A stretch of DNA of 64,000 nucleotides from Pelagibius sp. (GTDB lineage Bacteria; Pseudomonadota; Alphaproteobacteria; Kiloniellales; Kiloniellaceae). Location: contig NZ_JANQKD010000120.1 in the NCBI RefSeq assembly GCF_028281305.1, positions 1 through 64,000 of the forward strand. Direction: 5' to 3'. Shown in pieces: positions 51,285 to 64,000 of this stretch. The position numbers and the translations under genes are program-made. The notes under the pieces are model-generated. The model had not been told where the DNA came from. It was given only the letters and a program-made list of their open reading frames with translations, and did not search any database. Each line of letters begins with the position of its first letter. The first letter of the stretch is position 1.

Positions 51285-51941
51285 TCAGCCGCCGTACTTC
51301 TCCAGGAAGGCCTCGATGCTGAGGCTGCGGAAGTCGGGCAGGGCCTGACGCAACTTGGCGTGGTCCCAGTCCCACCAGGCCAGAACCTGCAGCCGCGCGG
51401 CGATCCGGGCGTTGAAGCGCGGCCGGATCGGCCTTGCCGGCACCCCGGCGACGATGCTGTAGGGCGCGACCGCCTTGCTGACCACGGCACCGGCGCCGAT
51501 CACCGCCCCGGTGCCGACGGTTACCCCGGCCAGAACCGTTGCGCCGTGACCGATCCAGACGTCATGGCCGATGGTGACCGCATGGGCCTGCCGCCAGGCG
51601 AAGACCTCGCTGTCATCCTCCTCCGCCAAGCCATACTGGCGGCTGCGGTAGGTGAAGTGATGCTGGCTCGCCCGCCAGGTCGGGTGGTTGCCCGGATTGA
51701 TCCGCGTCTGATTGGCGATGGAGCAGAACTTGCCGATCGCGCTGCCGATCACATGGCAGTCGGACGTGATGTAGCTGTAATCGCCGAAGCGGCTGTCCAT
51801 CATGGTGCTGCGCGCGCCCACCTCGGTGTAGATGCCGAGCGTGGAGCCGACGACCGTAGCGGTCTCGTGAATCAGCGGCGACTCGCCCAGCATCTTTTTG
51901 GGCGGGCGTTGCACGTCGAAAGGCTTGGCAGCTTCGCTCAT
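51285..51941 (-). CDS. Phosphonate-associated hexapeptide-repeat acetyltransferase family protein
   Basis: A 218-residue left-handed beta-helix protein (LbH) with many I/V/L-G-X4 hexapeptides (HETATVVGSTLGIYTEVGARS, VTIGHDVWIGHGATVLAGVTVGTGAVIGAGAVVS). It belongs to the transferase group repeatedly found in phn loci, related to the VAT/DapD type. It would transfer an acetyl or similar group to a phosphonate-pathway compound; no direct substrate is known. It is the last gene of the phnC-D-E-E unit, 18 bp after phnE. Confidence 0.85.
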   Translation of the reverse strand: MSEAAKPFDVQRPPKKMLGESPLIHETATVVGSTLGIYTEVGARSTMMDSRFGDYSYITSDCHVIGSAIGKFCSIANQTRINPGNHPTWRASQHHFTYRSRQYGLAEEDDSEVFAWRQAHAVTIGHDVWIGHGATVLAGVTVGTGAVIGAGAVVSKAVAPYSIVAGVPARPIRPRFNARIAARLQVLAWWDWDHAKLRQALPDFRSLSIEAFLEKYGG

Positions 51942-51959
51942 GGTCGGGGCCGTTTACTT

Positions 51960-52829
51960 TCAGGGTCTGTAGTCGTTCTTGCCGATGATTTTGCCGCGCA
52001 GCCAGCCGGAGAGGCTGTCGATGGCATAGACTGTGATCAGGATGAGAATGACGATGGACATCACCTCGTCCCAGTTGTTGGCGCTGATGCGGTCGTAGAG
52101 CAGGAAGCCGACCCCGCCGGCGCCGACGATACCCAGGATGGTGGCGCTGCGGGTGTTGGATTCCAGGTAGTAGAGCACGTTGGACAGCATGACCGGCAGC
52201 ACCTGGGGCAGCACCGCCAGGCGCAGGGTCTGCAGGGGGCCGGCGCCGGTCGCCTGGACCCCCTCGATCTGCTTCTTCTCGACGTTTTCGATAGCCTCAG
52301 CGAAGAGCTTGGAAAGCGAGCCGATGTCGGAGACCATGATGGCGAAGATACCGGCGAGGGGACCGAGGCCGAAGGCGCGGATGAAGATCAGCGCCAGCAC
52401 CAGTTGCTCGAAGGCGCGCAGGGTGTCGAAGCCGCGGCGCACGCCGAAGCGCAGCCACTCCACCTTCAGGATGTTTTTGGCGCCGAGAAAGCCGAGCGGC
52501 AGGGCAATCAGGGTGGCCCCCAGGGTGCCGAGAAAGGCCATGGCCAGGGTCTCGCCGATGGCGATGACCGGCTCCATGAACAGTTCCCAGCTTGGCCAGA
52601 CATAGGGCGGCAGCATAAAGCTCAAGACGAAGCCCAGCTTGCCGAGCCCGTGCCAGATGCGCTCCGGCGAGAAGTTGAAGGCGATCAGGGTGTAGATCGT
52701 CAGCGCCGAGAAGATACTCCAGCCGACCAGCTTGATCAGCTTCTGACGCGGCGTCTCGGTGAAGGCGAGCGTCAGACGGGCCTTGGCGGCGGCGATCTCC
52801 TGCGGTGTCACGTGGCTCGGGTTTCGCAT
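51960..52829 (-). CDS. phnE: Phosphonate ABC transporter permease, second PhnE of the second transporter
   Basis: A 289-residue permease with about six helices. A polar N-terminus (MRNPSHVTPQEIAAAKAR) is followed by a helix, the PhnE-type RRGFDTLRAFEQLVLALIFIRAFGLGPLAGIFAI, and the terminal GIVGAGGVGFLLYDRISANNWDEVMSI. It pairs with the other PhnE, from which it is 9 bp away, to form a heterodimeric channel. Confidence 0.9.
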   Translation of the reverse strand: MRNPSHVTPQEIAAAKARLTLAFTETPRQKLIKLVGWSIFSALTIYTLIAFNFSPERIWHGLGKLGFVLSFMLPPYVWPSWELFMEPVIAIGETLAMAFLGTLGATLIALPLGFLGAKNILKVEWLRFGVRRGFDTLRAFEQLVLALIFIRAFGLGPLAGIFAIMVSDIGSLSKLFAEAIENVEKKQIEGVQATGAGPLQTLRLAVLPQVLPVMLSNVLYYLESNTRSATILGIVGAGGVGFLLYDRISANNWDEVMSIVILILITVYAIDSLSGWLRGKIIGKNDYRP

Positions 52830-52838
52830 CTCGGTCCT

Positions 52839-53732
52839 CTAAGCCAGGCCTTCGCGGCCGATAAAGCGGTGGCGGACGCGCTCGCAGATCAGGTCGATGC
52901 TGGCGACGGTCACCAGGATGATGAGGAAGAGCGCGGAGATGTCGGTGTAGTACTGGAACGAGATCGCGGTGCGGATTTCCTGGCCCAGGCCGCCGGCACC
53001 GACGAAGCCGATGATCGAGGACGAGCGCACGTTGATTTCGAAGCGCAGCAAGGTGTAGCTGACGTGGTTGGGCAGCACCTGGGGCACGACCGCATAGCGG
53101 ATCATCTGCACCCAGTTGGCCCCGGCAGCCCGCAGACCCTCCGGCGCCTTCATGTCGATGTTCTCGTTGACTTCCGAATAGAGCTTGCCGAGGGCGCCCA
53201 TGGTGTGGACGGCGATGGCCAGGACACCGGCCATGGGGCCGATGCCGAAGCAGAAGACAAAGATCAGCGCGTAGACCAGTTCCGGCACCGTGCGCGCGAT
53301 TTCCAGCAGGCGCCGGCAGGTAAAGAGGATGACGCGGTTGGGCATCAGGTTGCGTGAGGCGGGGAAGCTCAGCACAAAGGCGCCGATGATGCCGAAGACT
53401 GTCGCCAGGAAGGCGATCAGAATGGTCTCGACCAGCAGCTTCAGCCACAGCTTCACCGGCAAAAACCACTCGGCAAGGTCGGCGCCGAAGCTCTCCCAGC
53501 GCAGGACCGGCAGGATCTTGACGATGAATTCATGGAGCCGCGGCAGGCCGTTCCAGATCTTCACCGGGTCCAGGTCGCCGATCACGGCGGCGATGCAAAA
53601 GCAGACGATGAAGGCCAGCGCGAAGAGCGCGTCCATCAGCCGCTTGCGGCGCCGTGCCGCGGCGTAGGCTTCGTGGAAGCGCGCGACCGCGTCGTTGGAT
53701 GCTGCAGAGGGGGAGAGCGTGAGGTCGGTCAC
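52839..53732 (-). CDS. phnE: Phosphonate ABC transporter permease, first PhnE of the second transporter
   Basis: A 297-residue permease of the PhnE family. The first helix is near 35-53, then LLEIARTVPELVYALIFVFCFGIGPMAGVLAI and GFVGAGGLGQEIRTAISFQYYTDISALFL. The start is uncertain: GTG at 53732 begins a polar N-terminus that leads to the first helix, but no strong Shine-Dalgarno is seen. Two permease genes in one transporter operon are usual for some alphaproteobacteria. Confidence 0.87.
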   Translation of the reverse strand: MTDLTLSPSAASNDAVARFHEAYAAARRRKRLMDALFALAFIVCFCIAAVIGDLDPVKIWNGLPRLHEFIVKILPVLRWESFGADLAEWFLPVKLWLKLLVETILIAFLATVFGIIGAFVLSFPASRNLMPNRVILFTCRRLLEIARTVPELVYALIFVFCFGIGPMAGVLAIAVHTMGALGKLYSEVNENIDMKAPEGLRAAGANWVQMIRYAVVPQVLPNHVSYTLLRFEINVRSSSIIGFVGAGGLGQEIRTAISFQYYTDISALFLIILVTVASIDLICERVRHRFIGREGLA

Positions 53733-53854
53733 GTCGGCCTGTCGCGAAGCGCAGCCTTGCCGGCTGCCGGAAGATCGAAAAGAGTGACCACCGGAGCGGG
53801 GGAGAGTGCTTGGGGGCGCCGCCCCCCGCACCGGCGGTCAGAGAGGCACGTGAT

Positions 53855-54784
53855 TCAGCTGCCGCGGTTGCGGCGGATCTTGCGGATCTCCTCGCGCATC
53901 TCGACGATCCAGTCGTAGCGCTCGTGGTTGACGCGGATCCAGCCGACCTGTTTGGGATTGGCGGTCATGGCGGCGAAGGCTTCCGGGTCCTTCTGCGGAA
54001 TCTCCATGAGCATCGTCGCCACGTCTTCCTTCATCGCGCCCGGCAGATTCTTGCGCGCGGTGAAGGGGCCCGAAGTGATCTCAGGCGACTTCCAGATCGG
54101 ACAGACGACCCCTTCCTGGAGCATGCCCTTGTTCACCATGCGTTGGATAATGCCGGACTCTTCGTTGGTCATATAGGTGGCCGCGGCGTCGAACTGGCCG
54201 TTGCTGACGCCAAGAACGCCGGTCTCATGGGCGCCGGAGAAAGGCGTCGCGGCGAAGTAAGTCTCCGGATCGTAGCCCTGCTTCAGAAGGTTGTAGTAGG
54301 GCACGGCATAGCCCGATGTGGAGTCGGGGTCGGCGAAGGCCAGGGTCTTGCCCTGCAGGTCCTCGATCTTCTCGTAACCGCTGTCGCAGCGCACGGCGAC
54401 GATGGAGTAGTAGCCCGTGCTGCCGTCGGCCTGCTTGCGCGAGACCAGCGGTTCGACGCCGCCTTCGGTTTCTGTGTAGGCCGCGGCGTAGGAAGAGGAA
54501 CCGAAGAAAGCGAATTCGATCTGGTCGGCGGCGATGGCCTGGATCACGCCGTCATAGGACGAAGCGGTGTAGATCTTCACCGGCAGGCCGGTTTCCTTCT
54601 CCAGGTACTCCTTGAACTTCGCGTAGCGCTGGATGCGGTCCTTTTCGTTCTCGCCCGAGAGGATGCCGAAGCGCAGTTCCTTGAAGTCGGATTTCCAGTC
54701 GGCAGCCTCAGCGGTCTGCAGGGTAACGCCGGCGATGAGAGCGGCGGCGAGGGCCGTGCCGCCTAAAAAGGCTCTGCGAAGCAT
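53855..54784 (-). CDS. phnD: Phosphonate ABC transporter substrate-binding protein (second transporter)
   Basis: A 309-residue periplasmic binding protein. The signal peptide is MLRRAFLGGTALAAALIAGV with cleavage near AEA-AD. Ligand loops IEFAFFGSSSYAAAY and LAFADPDSTSGYAVPYYNLL match PhnD of C-P lyase regions; the Asp-Ser-Thr-Ser-Gly loop holds the phosphonate. Tyr/Glu residues in the family's aminoethylphosphonate pocket are partly visible. AAGGAGACTCC precedes the ATG. Confidence 0.92.
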   Translation of the reverse strand: MLRRAFLGGTALAAALIAGVTLQTAEAADWKSDFKELRFGILSGENEKDRIQRYAKFKEYLEKETGLPVKIYTASSYDGVIQAIAADQIEFAFFGSSSYAAAYTETEGGVEPLVSRKQADGSTGYYSIVAVRCDSGYEKIEDLQGKTLAFADPDSTSGYAVPYYNLLKQGYDPETYFAATPFSGAHETGVLGVSNGQFDAAATYMTNEESGIIQRMVNKGMLQEGVVCPIWKSPEITSGPFTARKNLPGAMKEDVATMLMEIPQKDPEAFAAMTANPKQVGWIRVNHERYDWIVEMREEIRKIRRNRGS

Positions 54785-54897
54785 GGTTGGAGTCTCCTTT
54801 GCGATTTGGGTCGGATGCCAGTCGGGGCCCTGGCGGGTTTCCGCAGGGAAAGCCTGGGTGCCGGAGAACGGCGTTGCGGCGAAGCGGTCGCCGGCCA

Positions 54898-55785
<888 letters not shown>

Positions 55786-55842
55786 CCCCGCCCCTCGCTT
55801 CCGCAACCAGCCTCTGGTCGACAGTTTCTCCAAGAGATCCGG

Positions 55843-55855
55843 TTGTCTAGACCAA
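55843..55855. promoter_or_regulatory. Candidate PhnF operator upstream of the second phnC
   Basis: TTGTCTAGACCAA, whose core GTCTAGAC (55845-55852) is identical to the palindrome before phnG. It lies about 60-70 bp upstream of the phnC ATG. Two copies at two divergent phn units, and none elsewhere that I noticed in the window, support it as the PhnF target. Confidence 0.55.
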
Positions 55856-56029
55856 TCGGATCCTCGACAATCTGCGTGAGGACAAGCCCCCCGTTCGCGG
55901 CCTTTTCATTTTGCGTTTAAGCCGCTTCGACACCTTGCCTTTGCCGGGCGCTGCGGTTTTCTCCGGCCAGCACCCTATCGCGCAAAGTCTATTCAGTTTC
56001 GTTAGCGGCCTAAGCTTACCAAGCTGGCG

Positions 56030-56058
56030 ATGACACCTATGTGACGCCCCGGTCACGC
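56030..56058 (-). promoter_or_regulatory. Three-site Pho box upstream of the second phnC
   Basis: On the minus strand GCGTGAC, GCGTCAC and GTGTCAT follow each other at 11-bp period with 4-bp spacers (plus-strand 56052-56058, 56041-56047, 56030-56036). About 245 bp upstream of the phnC start; a possible -10 (TAAGCT) lies about 12 bp further on. The long leader would contain the PhnF site. Confidence 0.55.
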
Positions 56059-56072
56059 TTCTGGGTCATTCC

Positions 56073-56124
56073 TGTGCCAGTGGCCTGTGCCAGTGGCCTG
56101 TGCCAGTGGCCTGTGCCAGTGGCC
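56073..56124. repeat. 13-bp tandem repeat, 4 copies, next to the Pho box
   Basis: Four exact copies of TGTGCCAGTGGCC lie just upstream of the Pho box of the second phnC unit and before the end of the response regulator gene (stop at 56201). Function unknown; it separates two minus-strand transcription units. Confidence 0.85.
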
Positions 56125-56200
56125 CGGTGTCATTGGCCCGGTGCCGGCGACGTTTGGCCGTGGCGAGCAACCGGAAGATGGAAAGGAGGGTCTGGCGTGC

Positions 56201-56923
56201 CTATGCCTTGGCTGTCGAGAAGATGTATCCGGCTCCGCGCACGGTCTTGATGACCTGTGGCTTGGCCGGATCGCTCTCGATCTTGCGGCGGATGCGGGCA
56301 ATGCGGATGTCGATCGAGCGGTCGAAAGGCTCCCAGTCGCGGTTGTGCGCCAGGTTCAGTAGCTGATCGCGAGTCAGCACGCGGTTGGGATGGTCGGCAA
56401 AGGCCTTCAACAGGTCGAATTCCATGCTGGTCAGCGGCACTTCGGCGCCGGAGGCTTCAAAAAGCTTGTGAGAGTCCAGGTTGAGGGTGAATTCGCCGAA
56501 GCGCACCACCCTGGTCGGACCGCTGCTGTCTTCCGCGACGGGGTCGCCGTCGTGCCCGGCGCGGCGCAGCACGGCCTTGATGCGCGCCAGCAACTCACGC
56601 AGATCGACCGGTTTTGCGAGATAGTCGTCGGCGCCCATTTCCAGCCCGACAATCCGGTCGACCACTTCGCCGGCTGCGGTCAGCATGATGATTCCGACCT
56701 TTGTGCTTTCGCGCAGGTAGCGGGCCAGGGAAAGGCCGTCTTCGCCGGGCATCCGGATATCGAGCAGGACCAGATCCACGTCCTGACCGTCGATAACCTC
56801 ACGCAGTTCCTCGCCGCCGCCAACGGCCGTGACCTGGAAATCGTGCAGCTCCAGGTACTCCTCGATGGTCTCCCGGATTCCCGGCTCGTCGTCGACGACC
56901 ACTATGTGTTTGCGGCCCTGCAT
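56201..56923 (-). CDS. OmpR-family response regulator (partner of the six-PAS kinase)
   Basis: A 240-residue regulator. The receiver has Asp11/Asp12, phospho-acceptor Asp55 in LVLLDIRMPGEDG and Lys in YLAKPVDLRE; the winged helix ends in IKTVRGAGYIFS. It follows the hybrid kinase by 69 bp on the same strand and is probably the output of that phosphorelay. AAGGGAGCC precedes the ATG at 56923, so I do not use an upstream in-frame ATG at 56989. Confidence 0.87.
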   Translation of the reverse strand: MQGRKHIVVVDDEPGIRETIEEYLELHDFQVTAVGGGEELREVIDGQDVDLVLLDIRMPGEDGLSLARYLRESTKVGIIMLTAAGEVVDRIVGLEMGADDYLAKPVDLRELLARIKAVLRRAGHDGDPVAEDSSGPTRVVRFGEFTLNLDSHKLFEASGAEVPLTSMEFDLLKAFADHPNRVLTRDQLLNLAHNRDWEPFDRSIDIRIARIRRKIESDPAKPQVIKTVRGAGYIFSTAKA

Positions 56924-56992
56924 CTCAAAGGCTCCCTTACCCGCTCTCTCAATGGCACCCAGCGGCGCCTTGTTCTCAATGCCGTTCACGGT

Positions 56993-60586
<3,594 letters not shown>

Positions 60587-60937
60587 GGCGAGCCCTCCTG
60601 TCACGGACGTCTGCTGCCCGGAAGCCGCAGCAGAACGAACCGTTTCCCTGTTCTCCAGGCCGCAGGCAGGCAGCGAGAGTAGCCGAGGGGCACACCAGAG
60701 AAAAGAAGTGATGGAGGCGGTTGTTGTCGCCGCGGCCTTGCCTTTGCGCGGAGGGTTTCCGACCGCTGGTTCTTGTGATGGTCCCGCCATCTACTGTTCC
60801 CACCCCAGTACCTGTGATCTGTGTACTTGTGACCCGTATTCATGACCAGAATGAACCGCCATCTTCGTCGACGTTGCCCAACTCAACGTCGACCGGACCG
60901 GTGTGTCTCCCAACACACCGATCCGATGACCTAGCGG

Positions 60938-61240
60938 TTACATGCCATAGTCGTGATCTCGACCATGGAGCTTCCGTTCGACTTCATGCGCCGCACTGAT
61001 GATCGACGCGCGGTTCAGGCCAATGTCGCGCAGCATGTGATCATCCAGCTGCGACAGTTCCAAAACCGTCCTGCGCACCCGCGTACGGCTCATGAGCGGT
61101 CCGAAAAACTGCTCCATGACTTCCTTCACACTGCGGACCAGCTTTTCTCGAAAAGAAGGCCGCGGGGCTGCGCCGAAAGGGCTGGCCGGTCGAACACCGG
61201 GCAGAATCATCGGCGAGCCGAACAAGTCTGAATTGCTCAT
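60938..61240 (-). CDS. DUF1127 domain small protein
   Basis: A 100-residue protein whose C-terminal 45 residues are a DUF1127 domain (TVLELSQLDDHMLRDIGLNRASII). This small arginine-rich domain is common in alphaproteobacteria; short forms have been linked to phosphate, carbon and RNA metabolism in Agrobacterium and Rhodobacter. Here the N-terminal half (DLFGSPMILPGVRPAS) is unusual. AGGAG lies upstream of the ATG at 61240. Confidence 0.8.
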   Translation of the reverse strand: MSNSDLFGSPMILPGVRPASPFGAAPRPSFREKLVRSVKEVMEQFFGPLMSRTRVRRTVLELSQLDDHMLRDIGLNRASIISAAHEVERKLHGRDHDYGM

Positions 61241-61780
61241 TTTCTCTACCAAGCTCCTAAGGATTGAATCGGTTTTACTTGTTCATTTGGTTCGCCCATC
61301 GGACGGGCCGCTGCCGATACACGTCCTTGGTGCGTGCGACATGGCCGATCCGCATGGATGGCAGATATAGGGGCCCCCTGTTTCCCGGCGATTTCGCGGC
61401 GCGGGCGATTTGGTATCAATTGTTCGCAGGTGCAGCGGATGTTCGCTCGCACCTGCATCTCGAAACAGTTCGACCGCCGGTGCTTCAGCGGCAGCCCAAT
61501 ACAGCCAGAGGTCGATTTATCTTCTTTTTATTATCAAGAGCTTAACCCCGCGCGCTTGGAGTGTCGGGGCGGCTCGGGCAGCGCTTCGGCTGTAGCGGGC
61601 GGGGGGCTGATGCAGAAACAATTGAAACATCGCGGCGCCTTGCCAGACCTGCAGTGGCCGCGCGTGCCGCGCCTGCGCGGACCGGACTCTTGCGTTTCGG
61701 CAACCATGGCAAGAGAAAGACAGATAAAAATCGCCTCATATAGGTCATTTGCATGCGGCGTCGGGGGACCGCTAGGTTCC

Positions 61781-61844
61781 ATTGAAGAACATGGGTATTG
61801 AAGAACATGGGTATTGAAGAACATGGGTATTGAAGAACATGGGT
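61781..61844. repeat. 16-bp tandem repeat, 4 copies, in a gene-free stretch
   Basis: Four exact copies of ATTGAAGAACATGGGT. They lie in an 860-bp stretch (61253-62115) with no supportable gene, which also contains an AT-rich patch near 61515-61545. The DNA here is less GC-rich than its surroundings. Confidence 0.9.
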
Positions 61845-61897
61845 AACGTCATGCAGGCGTCATGTTTCAGGCGTCGCCGTGTCCTTCTTTCCGCTTC

Positions 61898-61931
61898 GCG
61901 GGGGCCGGGGGAATCCGGACCCGCGACGAAC
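61898..61931 (-). other. Possible tRNA 3'-end remnant
   Basis: On the minus strand GTCGCGGGTCCGGATTCC then CCCGGCCCCCGC resembles the T-arm and acceptor end of a tRNA (GGGTTCGAATCC with two changes in the loop). The T-stem would have a mismatch, and no anticodon or D-arm is found at the expected distance. It may be an attachment-site scar; weak evidence. Confidence 0.25.
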
Positions 61932-62115
61932 CGCCGCCAGCGCGCCGGCGCCGCAACCTTCGAGGCAACTGCAGTGACCTTTCCCGGGCCGAGCCGCCAA
62001 AACCCTCGCAGCGCCCGTTAACCAGTTGTAGGGTGCATCGTGCTTTCATATCTCTGATCTGCAGGCCGACGGTCTGCGGAAAACAAGGGATTCCGCCGTT
62101 TCGAGGGAGACACAG

Positions 62116-62796
62116 GTGCCGCGAGTCGACGCACGACTGACCGCACTTCTTTGCGCCGCCGCCGCACTGGGCACGGCTCTGCTCCCGACTGCCGAGCCGG
62201 CGTGGGCGCATCCCCATGTCTGGATCGAATCCAAGACGAAAATCCTCTTTGATGCGGATCAGCGTGTTCGGGGGCTCGAGGTCGAGTGGCGCTTTGACGA
62301 GTTCTACAGCGTCTTCGCAGTCGAGGGCCTGGATGCCAACGGCGACGGTCGCTTCGACGAACAGGAACTGCAGCCGCTGGCGGAGGTGAACGTGACGTCG
62401 TTGAGGGACTATCGCTACTTTGTCTATGTGAGTGTCGGTGGCCGGGACGCCGAATATGGCAAGGTCGTGGACTTCGGATCGACCTTTGAGGATGGTCTCC
62501 TCAGCCTGCGCTTTGTCCTGCCGCTTGCTCAGCCGGTGGATCCGCGCATAGAGAGCGTAGACTTCACCAGCTACGACCCCAGTTTCTACATCTCCATCGA
62601 CGCGGCGGACGACCGTGGTGTGACTGTCGCCGGGTCGGCGCCGGCGGAATGCGATCTTCGGATGGAACGGGGTGGCGAGACGGAAAGTCTCAACATTGCC
62701 GAAACCGACATCTTTGATCCCGCAGGGCTCAGTATCGCGGCGCAGTTCGCGACGCAGGTGACCCTGGACTGCCCGCCTGCGGTGGCCACCCAGTAA
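62116..62796 (+). CDS. DUF1007 family periplasmic protein
   Basis: A 226-residue exported protein with a signal peptide (about 1-31) ending just before the family hallmark AHPHVWIESKTKILFD. It carries an EF-hand-like loop DANGDGRFDEQE, which would bind Ca2+ or another divalent ion. DUF1007 proteins pair with NicO/RcnA-type metal transporters, and the next gene 13 bp downstream is one. It probably delivers or buffers a metal (nickel, cobalt or zinc) in the periplasm. The start is GTG at 62116 after GGGAGACACAG. Confidence 0.85.
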   Translation: MPRVDARLTALLCAAAALGTALLPTAEPAWAHPHVWIESKTKILFDADQRVRGLEVEWRFDEFYSVFAVEGLDANGDGRFDEQELQPLAEVNVTSLRDYRYFVYVSVGGRDAEYGKVVDFGSTFEDGLLSLRFVLPLAQPVDPRIESVDFTSYDPSFYISIDAADDRGVTVAGSAPAECDLRMERGGETESLNIAETDIFDPAGLSIAAQFATQVTLDCPPAVATQ

Positions 62797-62809
62797 CGTT
62801 TCAGGACCG

Positions 62810-63835
62810 ATGATCATTCTGCCGACGACTCTTTCAGGACCCATGATCGCGTCCGGCCCCTGCGCAGCGGCCGGCCGCTGGATGCTGGCGATCGCGCTGG
62901 CCCTGGCCCTGTTGGTGGCGCTTTCCTCTGCGGCCGACGCCCAGAGCGCCCTGGTGCCGGCGCCGCAGACCGCCGCCCAAGAGACTGGGGGAGGGCCTTG
63001 GCAGACGGCGCTTCAGTATCTGCATCAAAAACAGGGCGAGCTGCACCGCCGCCTGGCTTCAGCGGTCCGGGGGCTGAAAGGCGAAGGCAGTCAGCAGGCC
63101 TTGCTTTTTCTCCTTACCCTCAGCTTTCTCTACGGTGTCTTCCATGCTGTCGGCCCCGGTCACGGAAAGGCGGTGATTTCCACCTATCTCTTGGCGAACG
63201 AGCGTGCCGTACGCCGCGGGATTGCCCTGGCTTTTCTGGCCTCCTTCGTCCAAGGCCTGACCGCCATCGCGCTGGTCGCCCTTCTTGCCGTGCTCCTCGA
63301 CATGAGCGGTCTGCGGGTGACGGCCGCCGTGGGGATGCTGGAGTCCGCCAGCTATGCGCTGGTTGCCGCTGTGGGCTTCTGGCTCCTGTGGTCGGTCCTG
63401 CGCCAGCGCAGATCGGCCAAGGGTACCGCGGCAGGGCATGAGGCGGGCTGCTGCGGTCACAATCACCACCCCGACCCGTCGCTGCTGTCGGGCAAGGGCC
63501 TGCTTTCCAAAGCCGGTGGCATCATCGCCGCTGTCGGCATCCGGCCCTGCAGCGGGGCTGTGCTGGTTCTGCTCTTCGCCTTGTTCCATGGCGTCTTCGT
63601 CGCCGGCGTGGCGGCGACAGCGGCGATGTCCCTGGGCACCGCGGCATCGGTTTCCCTGCTGGCCCTGGCAACCCTCTACTCCAAGCGACTCGCCTTTGCG
63701 GCGCTGGGGGACAAGAGCCGCTGGGTCGATGCGACCTATCACCTGCTGGGCCTGGGCGGTGCGGTTATGCTCATCCTGCTGGGGCTTGGCCTGTTTGCCA
63801 CTTCGCTGGGCCCCGCGCCGCCGCTGTCACCCTAG
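62810..63835 (+). CDS. NicO-family nickel/cobalt transporter
   Basis: A 341-residue membrane protein. After a hydrophobic N-terminus (about 24-43) come several helices with family motifs FLYGVFHAVGPGHGKAVISTYL (His112, His118) and GIRPCSGAVLVLLFALFHGVF. A His/Cys-rich loop GHEAGCCGHNHHPDP lies in the middle, probably metal-binding. RcnA-like members export Ni/Co, others import; direction cannot be decided here. It forms an operon with the DUF1007 gene. An alternative start at the ATG of residue 12 exists. Confidence 0.87.
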   Translation: MIILPTTLSGPMIASGPCAAAGRWMLAIALALALLVALSSAADAQSALVPAPQTAAQETGGGPWQTALQYLHQKQGELHRRLASAVRGLKGEGSQQALLFLLTLSFLYGVFHAVGPGHGKAVISTYLLANERAVRRGIALAFLASFVQGLTAIALVALLAVLLDMSGLRVTAAVGMLESASYALVAAVGFWLLWSVLRQRRSAKGTAAGHEAGCCGHNHHPDPSLLSGKGLLSKAGGIIAAVGIRPCSGAVLVLLFALFHGVFVAGVAATAAMSLGTAASVSLLALATLYSKRLAFAALGDKSRWVDATYHLLGLGGAVMLILLGLGLFATSLGPAPPLSP

Positions 63836-63974
63836 TCGCTTTGATCAAGTGATTGTTCTGGCAGCATAAACTGCGAATTCCTCCTTCTGTGGTAATCCTC
63901 ACAGACCCTTCCGCCGCCGACTCTTAAGGTTTTGTTCAAGAGACGTTGGTCCTCGCTGCCGAGGGGGCAGACCG

Positions 63975-64000
63975 ATGGACCCGGGAGACCTTTGTCAAGC
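63975..64000 (+). CDS. Possible start of a gene cut by the window edge
   Basis: ATG at 63975 with GAGGGGGCAG just upstream and eight open codons to the end of the window (MDPGDLCQ). The 140 bp between the NicO gene and this start could hold its promoter. Too short for a product call. Confidence 0.3.

Noticed and set aside
51264..53357. A 697-codon open frame on the plus strand
   Set aside because: It is antisense to the hexapeptide transferase and both phnE genes and lacks any motif.
61334..61801. A 155-codon plus-strand gene in the gap after the DUF1127 gene
   Set aside because: Composition is irregular, no motif or Shine-Dalgarno, and it reads into a tandem repeat.
61898..61990. A functional tRNA gene on the minus strand
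   Set aside because: Only a T-arm-like end is found; the T-stem has a mismatch and no anticodon or D-arm can be folded.

Overview
The window looks like part of a free-living, high-GC alphaproteobacterial chromosome. Grounds are uniformly high-GC coding, an alpha-type phn (C-P lyase) locus, TctDE/TctCBA and FNR/HemN genes, a DUF1127 protein, poly-hydroxybutyrate-type genes and tight ATGA/TGATG gene overlaps. A Rhodospirillales/Kiloniellales-type marine or soil bacterium is my best guess, but genus cannot be fixed from sequence alone. No rRNA, intact tRNA, insertion sequence, phage or CRISPR array was seen.

Left part (1-20.8 kb): a truncated LplT-like transporter gene under two TetR-type palindromes; a carbonic-anhydrase remnant; an MscS channel; a phosphonate monoester hydrolase-like enzyme; an OmpR/EnvZ-type pair divergent from a four-EF-hand periplasmic protein; a patatin/3-hydroxybutyrate dehydrogenase/acetoacetate decarboxylase set; an ECF sigma/zinc anti-sigma pair; a flavodoxin-fold reductase; a TctD/TctE two-component system with an orphan binding protein, divergent from a tripartite tricarboxylate transporter (tctCBA); and a GMC oxidoreductase.

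Middle part (20.8-37.5 kb): hemN with an FNR box; four paralogous membrane proteins that all end in AAVFD, interrupted by an isocitrate/isopropylmalate dehydrogenase-like gene; facing them a seven-gene MoxR cluster (unknown gene, DUF4129, DUF4350, MoxR, DUF58, SpoIIM-like, RDD); then psuK-psuG for pseudouridine breakdown and a methyltransferase.

Right part (37.5-64 kb): a large phosphonate island. One transporter (phnD-phnC-phnE) and the repressor gene phnF lie on the minus strand. The C-P lyase operon phnG-H-I-J-K-L-M1-M2, with a tandem phnM duplication, lies on the plus strand. After a short insert (two acetyltransferases, a secreted hydrolase, a cyclic-nucleotide-binding protein) comes a second transporter operon phnC-D-E-E plus a hexapeptide transferase. 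All three phn transcription units carry 7-mer repeats at 11-bp period that look like Pho boxes, and two carry the same GTCTAGAC palindrome, a candidate PhnF operator. The window ends with a six-PAS hybrid kinase and response regulator, a DUF1127 protein, an 860-bp gene-free stretch with repeats, and a DUF1007/NicO metal-transport pair.

A recurring oddity is the number of short tandem repeats (12-16 bp units, 2-6 copies) in the gaps between genes: eight arrays in 64 kb, several touching start or stop regions.
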